Assembly (NCBI GenBank): GCA_028554795.2
Contig: CM068839.1
Coordinates: forward strand, 16,438,720 to 16,502,719
Direction: 5' to 3'
DNA: 64,000 nucleotides
Source: Sinohyriopsis cumingii
Lineage: Eukaryota > Mollusca > Bivalvia > Unionida > Unionidae
The position numbers and the translations under genes are program-made. Positions 52,440 to 64,000 of the stretch are shown here, one piece after another (the stretch's first letter is position 1; each line of letters begins with the position of its first letter). Below the pieces are notes generated by a model. It did not search any database and was not told where the DNA came from. It worked only from the letters and a program-made list of their open reading frames with translations.

Positions 52440-53530
52440 ATTATCAGCAATGTTGTCCATTACCGCTACTGCTTTAGATCTGACCAGTAGGCTTTTGTCT
52501 TTTTTCATATGGCCCAGTCCTTTAAGCAATGTTTTTGGTCCTTTTTACAAGGTGTTCCATTGCTTTATCTGCTGGTATATGACTATCTTTCTTCCCCCTT
52601 ATGTTGACAAAAAGGCCAGAGATACTTTGATATGTAGTGCGCACTCTATATGATGCTTGCTGATGGCATACTATGCATAATAGGCGCAAGATTTCTAAAG
52701 CATATTTACTTCTGCTCTTACAACTCTTGAACGTCAACATCATGTATTTAAGGCAACCAATAACCTGTCCCTGTCAGGTCTGTGTATTGCATCCCAAAAC
52801 TCCATGTACAGTAAACCAACCTGTAACACAGTATGGCCATACTGTTGCACATCATCCATGTCCATTGGCTTTAAAACTGTCATTTTTCCTTGCTTCAAAA
52901 CATAGTTTTCACTTCCTCATCGCTAACTTTAACTTGAATGTGGATCAGTGAATCCTTGACAGTTTCTTGAACAATCATGTAAATCTTGTGCCCTGAGAAG
53001 ACATATATTTCAATAAAATGATCCATAGTCTGCTGGAGCCACATATCTGCTATAGGGGCTGGAGGTATGTTCTTGGTTGGAGTAATATTTAGGTCACAAA
53101 GTCTGAAGAAATCACACAGTGCTTTAATAATGAATGATTTAGCAAATGACAAAAATAAATCTCTGTCTACATCATAATGATTCTTCATGTGAACGTTCAC
53201 ATCATACTGCCTTATACGAACTATCTCTCCATTCACAGAGGCAGTTTTAAAACTATCCAAACTAAAGAGCTTCTGATAAGCCATTGTCAAGAAATTCATA
53301 GCTGTATTTCAGAGTTCAAAAGTAACTGGATACAGATCTCTGAGTCTCTCTCTCTGGCATTAAAAGCACCTTCATGTAATCATTTTGTACCACTGAATCT
53401 CTCCCTGGTCAATTTATCACCATTTATATGCACTGGAGGATGATCTGTGCATCCACAGATTTCATCTATCGTTTCATTGTATGACTGCATTATCTTAACA
53501 GACATTCTTATACTGTTGTTCATTGTAAGG
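52440..53530 (-). pseudogene. DUF6589-like protein remnant
   Basis: Minus-strand pieces in order: VHINGDKLTRERFSGTK, (from 53299) RQYDVNVHMKNHYDVDRDLFLSFAKSFIIKALCDFF, MWLQQTMDHFIEIYVF, VLQVGLLYMEFWDAIHRPDRDRLLVAL, CKSRSKYALEILRLL and IRGKKDSHIPADKAMEHLVKR. This series matches the layout of DUF6589, a repeat-borne family in cnidarians and molluscs. At least five stops. Probably a transposon-derived gene fragment. Confidence 0.65.
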
Positions 53531-56500
53531 AAGAACTGGAAGTGGAACTATGACGGATTTATTTGCAAGCTCTCAGAAAATTTACCTTCAGTTTCACTAC
53601 AACAAAAATCTTTAAACTTTTCAGAAAGGGAAGTCAATACACTGATGCATTTAAAATCAGGGTTGTGCAGTTGGATTTTAAATTTTTCTTATCTCTCTCT
53701 GAATGAGATCCAAGCTTAGGTCTTGAACCGACCTCTGTGGCTGGTCTGGTAGATTGGTAAAGGTCATGTGTTGCACAATAGCAGCAGATGCAAACCAATA
53801 TTTTGTCCCTCCATGATAATTTTCCCTTTCAGGACACACGGTACTAATTATACGGAAGAACTGTGAACCAGTCTAGAAATGGGTGAAGAAATAATAGAGT
53901 ATTTACGGGTTTGGTGGTCCATAATTGGTTAATAATGAAAATTAAAATTATAGTAAAAATATCTTTTGAGAGCTTATCCTATATGTAATTTAAAAACAAT
54001 ATAGACAAATGTCTACTGTTGCAATTTTAGCATTCTTACTGGCTTGACTCAGGAGTACTCAATACTGAAAGTAGCACCTAGTTCATTTGGTGCAGAATCA
54101 ATAACATGTGTTTCATGCACAAATATATAAACAAAATGCCGCGGGTCATATGGTGTTCTCCAAACATAAGCTTGCACCAAGGTTAGATGTGAATGGAAAA
54201 TTATAGGTCTCACCTTCAGCATCCAGAAATTTTAAGTTATTGAATTTTGAATATGATGGTGTTTCCATATGTTTACTATTGGAGTTGAATTAGTACCGTG
54301 TGTCCTTCATGTCGCACAGCAGTTGTAAAATTTACATTGTTCCCAACAATTGTGAAAACTATTCCTGCCCTGACTATAGCTCCTTAATTTGTCAACTTCT
54401 CTATTGGTAACTTCATAGCTACTGGACAGAACCAGAATCTGCATTCAATCAAAAATCTGTTGGGAACAAGAAATAAATCAAAGAAACCTTCTCGTGTCAT
54501 ATTATCATACTGATGTCTTCTATTATTTATACTAGATAAAAGGTCTCATATGATTCATTGTGTCGACAGTAAAAGATAAGATATTGAACTTGACCACTAA
54601 AACATAAAATATTGTTGTCTGTGATAGCTGACTGCTTATAAAATTGACTGATGTATAATAAACTAGGGGCATGTGAGTGATCAGCCAGACATACGATCTG
54701 AACCTGAATCTATGTCTACATACGCTCGGCCACTATGCTATAGTAGCTTATAATGCCAAGCCATGCATCCAATATAATCCTTATAAATAAACATTGGTAG
54801 AAAATGAGTGTTATATGATGCTATTGATTCACAATGTGCATTTGACAAAGTAGTTTGATCATATCCTGTCAGCCATTTACAATGTATACCAGTATTTTTA
54901 AATATGATATTAATTGTATAACATTTTATTGAAAACTGAAGTTCCTTTATGAAATTATTTGGTTCATGTTTGATCCATTAGTTTAAATGATAATTACTGG
55001 AACTTGGATATGCTAGTTCCATTTCTAAGCATTAAGGTTATGCACTTACTATTCAGCTAAAAAGGGTTTCAAATTTTACTCGTCCTTTATCCATATAAAA
55101 TTTCCAGTTATTAGCTGTTTTTTAATCTAAATAACATTTAAATAAAACTGGAAATGGCTTGTATATTCCTCAGAAACCTAATTACATGGTAGAATAAAGG
55201 TTTCTTACAGCTGTTCTTGTAAGACCTCCATTAGGTGTGTTTTCCTTTAGAAATCTGAAAAAGGGTAAGAAAAGGGCCAGATATAATGAACATATAAAAG
55301 ATGAAAACAATTTTGAAAAAACAAAATAAAATCATTTAGAACTATATAACAAATTTACAATCAAGATTTTGAAAATATACGTACAAAATACAAGACGCAG
55401 TTAGAAACATTTGGGTAAGAGGGCAGCAATCTTGTAACAAATAAATGAAGGTGAATAAAAGTGTCCAACTCAATCATTGTGTCACCCAAAGTTTATAATG
55501 TATGATAAAATTGAAATGTGTCAATAGAAAATAACGTTCCCTACCTGCTGGCAATAATGGTCACAACTACTGACGTCTAGCTTATGATTATTTTGAAATG
55601 ATGAGAATGCAGTGTCTGTTTTTAGTCGGTCTAAAAGTAAGACGAATCGAAGCTCAATAAAGCATGCGAGTAGCAATAACATTTTCTGAAAATAAAAATA
55701 ATAATTCTGAGATGCACCATTTGACTAAATAATATACTGAGTGCTAGCTTCTTATTAAAGTGTTCAAGCACTGAAAAAAATTGGGGATGCATTCTATGAA
55801 ACCATGAAATCAGAAAGTATGCCATGCATTGTCAACAAGTTAAACTGTTGGAATATTGCAATTATAACAATACATAAAGAATGAAAATAACTTAGACCTT
55901 TTCACGAGTCTGTTCATTTTTCATAGTGATAACTATTATCTTCTGTACAAGTGATAATTCCACAAACCTATTGCTCATAAGTATTGAGTATACAAGTCCT
56001 AACTTGGGCAGAAGTGACCCAATGGGCTGAGTCATGCCAAGTTTGCCTGTTGGCAATGCTACTGCTGGTAATACTTCAGCCAATATCGGGTTACTCAGAA
56101 AAAAATATGTTCATATATCATTTCATGAAAGTCATGATTAGGATATAAGATGCTGCTTTCATCCCATATCATTTTGTTTTAATAAGAAATGGAGGGACTA
56201 CATGGTGTGTGTAGTTGAAATAAGCGAGTGTTCAGAAAGAGGTAATTCGGTTACTACAAGGAATTGAGTTTAGGTTTATAATTGCGTCAGTGGACACTGC
56301 AACTGATGTATAGTAGCTTACGTAAAGCCATTTCTCCAGATTGATTGACTGCAGCAATGCATGTAAGATATTATCTGCTTAAACAAAATAAGGTTATAGT
56401 TTAACGGTCTTTTCTGATTTTTGGACTTCAGTACCTGTTAATGTTTTATATCCACAGACTTCCATTAAGTGTAAAAGATTTTGAATTATATCACAATTTA

Positions 56501-56689
56501 ATGATATTTATCTATATTTAATTTCAACTTAAAATGCCTGCTCAAGTACCTTCAATCTCCACTGTCTCTACCTCTAAATTTTAATTATGGTTTGAGGCTT
56601 TTTAAACAAATTTATACCTCATGTTTTATACCTTATGTCCAAAACTGGTAAGACTGAGTGTAATCGGCGTAGGGGTGCTAGTTAAGTGA
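53531..56689. other. Non-coding stretch, 3.2 kb
   Basis: No gene, tRNA or clear transposon recognised on either strand. A short SINE-like head (GACCTCTGTGGCTGGTCTGG) occurs near 53735. Frames such as 55631-55825 and 55892-56083 look random. Confidence 0.45.
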
Positions 56690-57624
56690 TCGCGGTGGTA
56701 AATGTATGTCTTCAGGAATTACTTGTAATTGTTCACGTACAAATCCACGTTGAGGAGCAGTTGAATCTAATCTGTAGATTGCAGGTATACCCGTGGATCT
56801 TACTGCGCTAGATATTTTTGTGTTGTAATACTCGAAATAGGATCAGTCGCTCTTTTTATACCACCTTCACGTTCACCGAGTTCATATAAATATCTTACAG
56901 TAACATTACCTAATATTGGCTGCGCTGAAAAATCACGTCGTTGTACGGGTATGTGTTTTTTGTAATTGCATTAATAGGTTTCATGGCAGTTGTTCGAGTG
57001 ATTTTATTATTTAACGCAGCTATCGCACTTGGTAATCTTGTGACCCATTCGCGAGATCTTGTGTTCTGGATTATTTCATCACGTATTGATATCCAAATAA
57101 CCGCTCAGCAAGTGTTCGATTAAATCGTTCAACAATTGCCTGATCACGATGAATTGCAGTATGCCCTCGTCGTATTTTGACATTAAGTCGCTTCATCAAC
57201 GATGATGCTGTACCAAGAAATTCCTTGCCAGGAGCAATCTATAATTGTTGTGGCCATCGTAATGGTCCTCGTTGATAAATTCGTTCAAAAGCAGATAAAA
57301 CTTCAGCTGCTGTTTTAGTTGATAACGGTTTTGCCTCTTTATATCTACTTGCAACGTCAATGAGAGTTAATGCGTATTTGTACGTTATTTGACGTCTCCC
57401 AATTTTAGTAGTATCATGTGGTAAAAATAAAATATATGCTTGATGAACTTCATTAGGAACGCTGACATCAACACGTTTAGGCGGTGGTAGATACATTTGC
57501 CATATTGCCTGTCGTGCTAACCACGCTGCGGCGGCGGAACGTGTGACATTTGCTGCATCAGCGAGTTTACTAATAGTGCTCTACCTTTCCATTATCCTCT
57601 TGGGCTATAATACTTCGATTCCAT
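56690..57624 (-). pseudogene. Decayed Polinton-like integrase (relic copy B)
   Basis: Copy B counterpart of 1-780, extending further toward the C-terminus than the window shows in A. The first ~180 bases match the intact integrase end (RSTGIPAIYRLDSTAPQRGF type, near 56745-56810). The start codon is at 57622-57624. It has an extra deletion of several codons in the LPPPKR-VDVSVPNEVHQA stretch and shares most stops with copy A, showing decay before duplication. Confidence 0.88.
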
Positions 57625-57676
57625 CATAATAATTGATTAATTAATTACCAGCCCCTAATGTTAGTTTACATTTCAT

Positions 57677-58056
57677 CGCCGAGTTTTGATGATTTAGACG
57701 GATTTATTAATAATTTAGTTGTATACGATAATGTGATACTGGACAAACAATCGAATTCAGCTAGAATATTTTCTCGAGGCAGACATAAAAACACTGATTT
57801 GATTTATGTTACTCAGCGATACACACAAATGCCAAAAGTGATCAGAGATAACTGTAATATTTTAGTTGTGTTTAATGGAGACGATACACATACGTTGCGA
57901 AATATTCATCAGACTTGGCGTAGCGGAGATATGGACATAATTAGATTTAAAAATTTCTTTTCGCGAGCACAGTCAACCCCACACTGATTTATAACAATAA
58001 ATTTACATGATCCCAGAACAAGATATCGTTTGTGTCTTGACAAAATATTTGGTTAA
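57677..58056 (+). pseudogene. Decayed packaging ATPase, 3' part (relic copy B)
   Basis: From SVDDLDGF-equivalent sequence through LVVYDNVILD, SRGRHKNTDLIYVTQRY to LDKIFG and TAA at 58054-58056, then AGCAGCAGAGG. The 5' half, including Walker A, was removed by the deletion that also took the PLA2 relic and the 2.4 kb transposon. Confidence 0.88.
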
Positions 58057-58239
58057 TAGCAGCAGAGGAAGTGCGACCTCAAGTTGGTTCAATTTCGTAA
58101 TATAGTCGCGCTTATCTCGATTATTGTTCAGTCCGAGAAAACCCCTCCAACAAAATAGGATAAACTAACCTCCAAGAGAGACTTAGTGTGGTTAGAATAT
58201 TTTGATTTTTAAAGTTAAAACTAGTTGCTAAGCGTAAAT

Positions 58240-59050
58240 TTACTAAGACCATGAGATTATTCCGTCTTCCAAATGAATACGGAGAATTATATGAGTAACA
58301 TACTTAGCTTCAAAGTTTAGTGTATTTGAACAATGCCACCTTACGCAAAATATATTAAACTGGTTACTGCCAGATATAAATTGGTTTAATATGGATATGT
58401 GCGTAAGCATTGAAGAGTTATCTCCCTTGCTCATCTGGCCATCCGTTTGTAGCGACAACGACACATCATCCTTCAGAGAGCTAACTTTTAAAAAGACAAC
58501 AACAATAACAGCAGTATACAACAACAAAATAAAAACCCGTCTGTCTCATAGGGTAGTAGAAGGCGACAGACTCAACAAAAAGAATGTGTTCCAGTGACCG
58601 GCATGATGCTACGTCGTCTCTGGCATTGTTGTATATGAGGGATGCCACTCTCCACTAGTGGGTTCGATGTTCTAAGGCTTATCTGCGGTGTGTTCATTCA
58701 ACAATTTTTTCCAAGAATGAAGAACATGATGATTTATACAATTCTGAAGTCAATAGATGGAATTTCCAGTTGGAAACTGGTGACTGCCAGGCAGCTTTGA
58801 TTGCATTACCTGCCCGTAACCGTTGCCTATCCAGGCAGCCAAGACTTAATAATACTGTTCAGAGTGTATGAGAAATGTTTCCGTATTATCTGGGATATTA
58901 ACGGTGTGTCATTGTTTTAAAAAGTCTTTCAGCGTGAAAAGGGAATCCGATGCATTGATCTACTCAAAGACTAAACTTTTCAAACAGCGAGATAGTATGG
59001 TGCGCGCCTGGTATTTAAGACAATTCCTTTGTAGGTGCCTACCATTAATA
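58240..59050 (-). repeat. Old LINE fragment, duplicate of 4320-5100
   Basis: Same decayed RNase H end as in copy A, with minor differences (shorter GAACTTTATGATG zone near 58470). Confidence 0.6.
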
Positions 59051-60570
59051 ATATCAAGCCTGTCGAGATAACACCAGTTAATATGATAGTACGGGTAACC
59101 CTGTTATAACGCGATGATCGGGTTCCAAAGAATAACATTGCAAGATCGCGTCAACAATTTTTTCGAAACACTTCATAGAAAATGTGCATTGAAATTTCAG
59201 TGGCATCAGTTTTAAGTAATGTCTTGATCATACAGTAGATGGTTTGTTTTTTTCGCCGGGTTTCATCAGACATAAAATATACTTCAGTTTTGAATTGTTT
59301 ACACGCCAATATGGCCGAAACTGTGCACTGTGAAGATAAGGCAACACCAATTGTTACGAAATACCTGATATATGGCTTGTTTAGACCACCATAAATTCTA
59401 GTATTTGACGTGTTTCGCGCGCCATAGTTTTTTGAAAGTATACGTTTCCTTTGCATCGCGTGACGCCTTCATTGCTTGCGCGGCACGTGCGTAATATATG
59501 TTAACGCGCGCGACTTTATATATTACTTAGGAATCTTGACTGACACAGCAATTAGAGGGAAGCTCTTTATGCATTTAGCTGTCGGGGCGGAATCGCCAAT
59601 ATGCCAACGAGTTGGGTGAGTTATATTTTTAATCAAAGTTCTTTTTAGTTAATGTTCAGTTTCGCAAAACACGTTCAATGTTGTATTATACGTTTGCGTT
59701 GTTTTATCGTACTTGTAGCTTAATTCATCAAGAGTGTATGGCTTATGTAATTTGGTAGCGAGAGATGGTACGATTCGGATTATTAACAGGGATTTTAACA
59801 TACGCAATACTCCTGTTGGTAGGTCATCTTGTCGTTATTATTATAACTAATATTGAAGACGTATTATGTATTAGAGTTTTAATATATCATATTTCTATTT
59901 GTATGCCATTCGTACGTCATAGTCGTACATAAGGAATATTTCAGGTGTGTTAGTATTAATCCATTTGAAATGCTCAGATATTTTAATTTAGATACACACA
60001 AAGCAGACTATTTGGAAAGTGTTTTTCATATTCAGGCAACTGGTTGTGGATAACTAGGTGCGGATTACTAGTTGTGGATAACTAGGTATGAGTATCTATG
60101 TGTGGATAACTGTGCGGACTGAGTAGGTGTAGCCAGAGGCCGTACCCAACGTACATGTGCTTGAGAAGTCTGGATGGTTGAAGTGACCGAGCCGGGGAGC
60201 GGGTCAAACGTTATATGAAATGTCAAGTAAACATTGGACATATAAGAGGAATTTCCTTACAGTTTTTGACTATAAGAATGCAAGGTAGTGTCATCTAAGA
60301 CAATTTTATAATTACTGAATATTTCAAATAAGCATATCTGTTCTTCATAGTTTTCCACTGGATCAATATTATGAACCTTTGTATTTATTTGATGTGATAT
60401 TACTTCATCATTAGTGTGAGAGAATAATACATCTTTTTATAGTCACTTGCATACGTGTTTGTTATTTCTTAAATACAGATTCCGTTTGAAAGGGTGTTAG
60501 CTCGATTACGTTACACCAATCGCAGTGCATCTGAATCTGGACAGTAGCATTCAACTTCTAAAAACAGTAA
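59051..60570. other. Non-coding, duplicate of 5101-6659
   Basis: No gene seen. Contains the GTTGTGGATAACTAGGT variants near 60045-60110. Confidence 0.6.
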
Positions 60571-60933
60571 ACCTAATTTGTTCAATAGTGATGATGTCAT
60601 AAACAGGCACGTTTAGGGTTTATAGCTTTTCTCATGCGATACTATTCCCAAATTCTGAAGCTATTAATATCATATATTTCCCTTTTTCTTCTCCCCACAA
60701 CCAAAGTCTCCTCCTGCTCCTGATACAAGTTTACGGTAATTTGAGAATAATGAATAATTTGTTATTGTCAAATCCCAAATTCGAAGTGATGGGGTGGGAG
60801 GCAATAGTCTTATTGTTACATTATACTTTCACCTACACACAGGCCGACCTCCTTTGTGTCCTGTTGGCAAAGTTATAGTTAATAGAAAATTAAAATGGAT
60901 TTAAATCAAAAAGGGTGACAGTACATGCATTTA

Positions 60934-60938
60934 CTTGT
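60934..60938. other. Empty integration site of the Polinton in copy B
   Basis: Sequence CATTTACTTGTGTGTGTGA runs without interruption; CTTGT is single. In copy A the element splits this with CTTGT on both sides. Confidence 0.9.
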
Positions 60939-61236
60939 GTGTGTGATTTGCATTTCTAACCTAGCTTTAAAAACAATTCAGTCATATCGCTATAATGTAT
61001 GTAGTACAAAATTTTATAGTGAAGTCTAACATTACACAGACATTTAACATAACGTACCACGCAGTTATCGTTACCCTAATACCAGGCCACAGTACTAAAA
61101 CTTCTTAGTGCTGAGCGCCTAGTGAGGCAGCTGTTAATACCATGTAAGTCTTTGGTATGACTCAGCCAGGTTTTGAACCCGTGATATACCACATACAAGG
61201 AAGACTGTCTAACTACTAGGCAACCAGAGCGGTCTA
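60938..61236 (-). repeat. tRNA-derived SINE, copy B
   Basis: Flanked by CATTTACTTG at 60928-60937 and 61237-61246. Orthologous to the SINE at 21817-22114. Confidence 0.87.
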
Positions 61237-61249
61237 CATTTACTTGCTT

Positions 61250-63090
61250 GGTCTGAATAGCTTTTATTTCCGAAAGGTAGCAAGTATTGCATTCAGTGAA
61301 TCAGCAATGAACCTAGGAATATTGTAATACTGAACAATTTCATTAATGTCCATGGGTATAATATCAAATGTTTCAGTTATGGATTGAAGTAAATCATCAT
61401 TCAGTTAAAATGCAATTTCACCAGATATATCACCTCTCACATATTCCTTTAAAGCCATAAGCACAAGGTATCTATCTGATTTTGTCCTGCAATCTGTTTC
61501 ATACCAAATGCACTTCCCAGTGCATCATTTTGACAAAGGTCACAGCATATAAATTCAGCTGCCTCGTATATAATGAAAAACATGAAAACCTTGTATTTGG
61601 TTCATGCTTGAAAGGCAAGTAATTTCTACATCATAAAGACATGTTCAGCATGTGGTAGAAGTCAATATAGCTGGGTTTGCCTGCTTCATTTTCCTTATTA
61701 AAAGTTATAAGGAAAAATTGTCCATATTTAGTAGACTTGATGAGAAGAGAAACATTTATACATACATGTTTTTGGACTACTAAAATAAACTAATTGAACT
61801 GGTAAATTAATTGAGAACACAGGGAAGAAGTTCATTTTCTATTACTGTTTTGTGCAGAGACCTTTTCTTAAGGACCATCAAACTCCAACTGTTATATCTG
61901 AGGTAGTAGAAATATGCAAGTATCCAATTGTATATATTTTCAGACCTAATATACATATAACAAAGACTGTATGGTGTGCATAATATATTCATTTACTTTA
62001 TTATATTGTGGACAGTGGTATTACAAAACAATGCAGTTTTCTCCCTTTTTTCTCAATTGTACAGTTGATCACCTAGACGTAGCTTAGCTTGCTCAATAGC
62101 TTTATCTCACCAAACAAGTATTGTGTAGACTATTGTGACAGGAGAGCAAGATCCATTCTCCTTTGTTCATTTTAATAGACTTGACGAGAAGATAAATATT
62201 TATATATGTATTTGAATTTAATACTGAATTCCTTCCCAGACTACTAAAATGAACTAACTGAACTGGTAAATAATTGAAAACATAAGGAAGTTCATTTTCT
62301 ATCACTGTTTTGTGCACAGACCTTTTCTTAAGGACCAAAAAACTCCAACTATTATATCTGAGGCATTAGAAATATGCAGGTATCAAATTGTATACATTTT
62401 CAGACCTTATGTACATATAACAAATGACTGATTTTATGGTGTGCATGAATATACCTTGCACTGAAGATGGGGATCCAGCATGAATCAATCTATGTACCTT
62501 TCTAAGGTCTTCCCCATTCCAAGTGCAATTGTCGCAAAAAATGATATTTATGTGATTGTTTTCACTTGAAAGACAGCACAGAATATATTCATTTAATTTG
62601 TTATATTGTGGAGAGTTGTATTGCACAACAATGCAATTTTCTTCTTTTTCCATTGTACAGTTGATCACCTAGATGTAGCTTAGCTTGCTCAATAACTTTA
62701 CCACACCATACAAGTTTTGTGTAGACTACTGTAGCAGGAAAGTAAGACCCATTCTCCTTTGTTCTAACAAGGTCCTCAGATAGTCAAAAGGTGAAGTTGG
62801 TGTTGTGTCACTTGAATATGGAGGTCGTCTTCTTACCAGCAAACTGGTGTTTTTTCTTATAAGAGGTGTACAATTAATGTTTCTGCATCTGGAAAGTTTC
62901 AACTCTTTTCTCGATAGATTTGATGCTGCCTTTATTAATAGCTGCTGTCATAGCACAGATTGTACAAACTGGGAAAAGAGCCCGAAGATTTTTAATCTCC
63001 TTGTATGCGGGTCTAAATTCATACTGTACAAAGTGCATGTTGAATTTGTGTTCAAGATGATGTTCATCGTAACACAAGTATAATTGATAC
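61250..63090 (-). pseudogene. RecQ-like helicase relic, copy B
   Basis: Close duplicate of 22125-24310: YEFRPAYKEIKNLRALFPVCTICAMTAAIN near 63020-62930 and the NSPQYNKLNEYILCC fragment near 62600. Lacks the segment with the TA microsatellite. Multiple stops. Confidence 0.7.
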
Positions 63091-63759
63091 TACATATTGA
63101 ACTCTTTTGATATGAATGTTACATAACTTATTTCTTATTAATGAACTCATGAGATATATACATACAAAACAATCGTAAGATACACGTTCATTTTTTCCCT
63201 TTCATACTTGTTCACATGGGCGTAAACTGAAACATTATCACATTTGCATAGAACTATATGTATTCAATTATCAGAACATGAAAATGACATATGACAAAGA
63301 GAAACCAAGAAAGGCACATATGCAAGTGCTATATTTGATATATTTCCTTTTAAGTCAAAGAAACTCAAAGAGTTACTGCTGTCCATATTTAATCATACAA
63401 GTTTATGAAAAAAATGATTTATGTATCAGCTTTTATGAGACGGATTGTCTCAGAACTCTTGGTTCATTGATTTATTTTTAACGGTTCATCAGCACTGTTT
63501 AAGGGTACGTAGCGTAATGCAAAATGTTATAAGTATAATCTTTAAAAAATTATAAAACTTATCATATCGACATGCGATATAAAAAAATAAATAGTTGAAA
63601 TTGAGACGGTCAAGATGGTAGCGGTGCAAAATAAAGCTTCCCGATCAACGGGGGATGTAAATGTTGTATGTTAATGAAAAGGTATTAAAAAAGGAAGGTA
63701 TGTATATTGCACAAAACTGCACATGGTATCGGCATAAAACTTAGAGCTTAAGAGTAAAT

Positions 63760-64000
63760 ATTTAATGCTTTTAGGAACTCTATAATACGAGTGATGTTTA
63801 TAGTATCAAAAAGTTCTTTTATGTTATGCACACTGTAATAACGATCGCGCGTAGGTTGCAGGTCAAAGCACTCTATCATAAAGTGCTTGACAGTGAATGG
63901 TTCATTGCAAGAAACGCACTCTGGTAGGCAATCACATTTTAGTATGTGGAGTGGGTGATATGAGTATGACCAATTCGGATTCTTGCAATGACTACCTCCT
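63760..64000 (-). repeat. LINE ORF2 3' end, runs off the window
   Basis: Matches 25000-25240 (C-terminal CVSCNEPFTVKHFM-type stretch near 63910-63880) with more differences than the surrounding duplicate, so the LINE may be a different insertion or faster-changing copy. Confidence 0.75.

Larger units (their letters stand above)
56690..64000. repeat. Segmental duplicate (copy B) of 1-7036 plus 21812-25240
   Basis: Direct repeat offset about 56.86 kb at the left. Same order: relic integrase, relic ATPase, LINE fragment, unknown stretch, SINE, RecQ relic, LINE 3' end. Differences from copy A: no Polinton; relic segment A:835-3810 absent, with junction CATCG|CCGAG; A:22452-22800 absent; scattered substitutions and indels. 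Right end lies beyond the window. Confidence 0.92.

Overview
The window looks like nuclear DNA of an invertebrate animal, most likely a mollusc or another lophotrochozoan. The evidence is AT-rich DNA full of old repeats, a Jockey-type LINE with an RNase H domain, tRNA-derived SINEs with target-site duplications, a hAT-type MITE, DUF6589-like and MULE-like transposase remains, and one candidate spliced host gene (SGNH hydrolase). The species cannot be fixed from the sequence.

The main feature is a complete-length Polinton/Maverick-like, adintovirus-like integrated element at 7038-21811 (14,774 bp). It has ~242 bp terminal inverted repeats that start AGCAGCAG and a 5-bp target duplication CTTGT. 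Left to right it carries: packaging ATPase (-), DUF5679+phospholipase A2 protein (+), DDE integrase (+), a family-B-like DNA polymerase fused to an SF1 helicase and followed by an HNH module (-), a Cys-rich protein, an HNH nuclease, two coiled-coil-type unknowns, a pVI-like protein, major capsid protein, an amphipathic minor protein, adenain-type protease, a fibre-like protein with 21-residue repeats, a membrane protein and a last capsid-type protein whose stop codon touches the right TIR. A recurring AATTGAAAAC...GTTT...AATAA motif before start codons looks like the element's own promoter. Several genes are broken (TAA in the capsid gene, TAG in the HNH gene, shifts in protease, PLA2 and HNH module), so this copy is probably not autonomous now.

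Around it lies a mosaic. 1-4203 is an older decayed Polinton-like relic (integrase, DUF5679/PLA2, ATPase) split by a 2.4 kb DNA transposon (1123-3522). The whole left region plus 21.8-25 kb is repeated in direct orientation at 56.69-64.0 kb (copy B); B lacks the young element and a ~3 kb segment of the relic. A third, inverted copy of the RecQ-like/SINE unit lies at 48.3-50.9 kb (copy C). B and C both show the empty integration site. 24.8-30.4 kb is a Jockey-like LINE on the minus strand; 30.4-47 kb and 50.9-56.7 kb are mostly unannotated host DNA with MITEs, SINEs, LINE fragments and microsatellites.

Functionally the element's genes fit one virus-like life cycle: integrase for insertion, replicase for copying, ATPase and protease for virion assembly, capsid/pVI-like/PLA2/fibre proteins for particles and entry. 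These roles are inferred from family resemblance, not shown.
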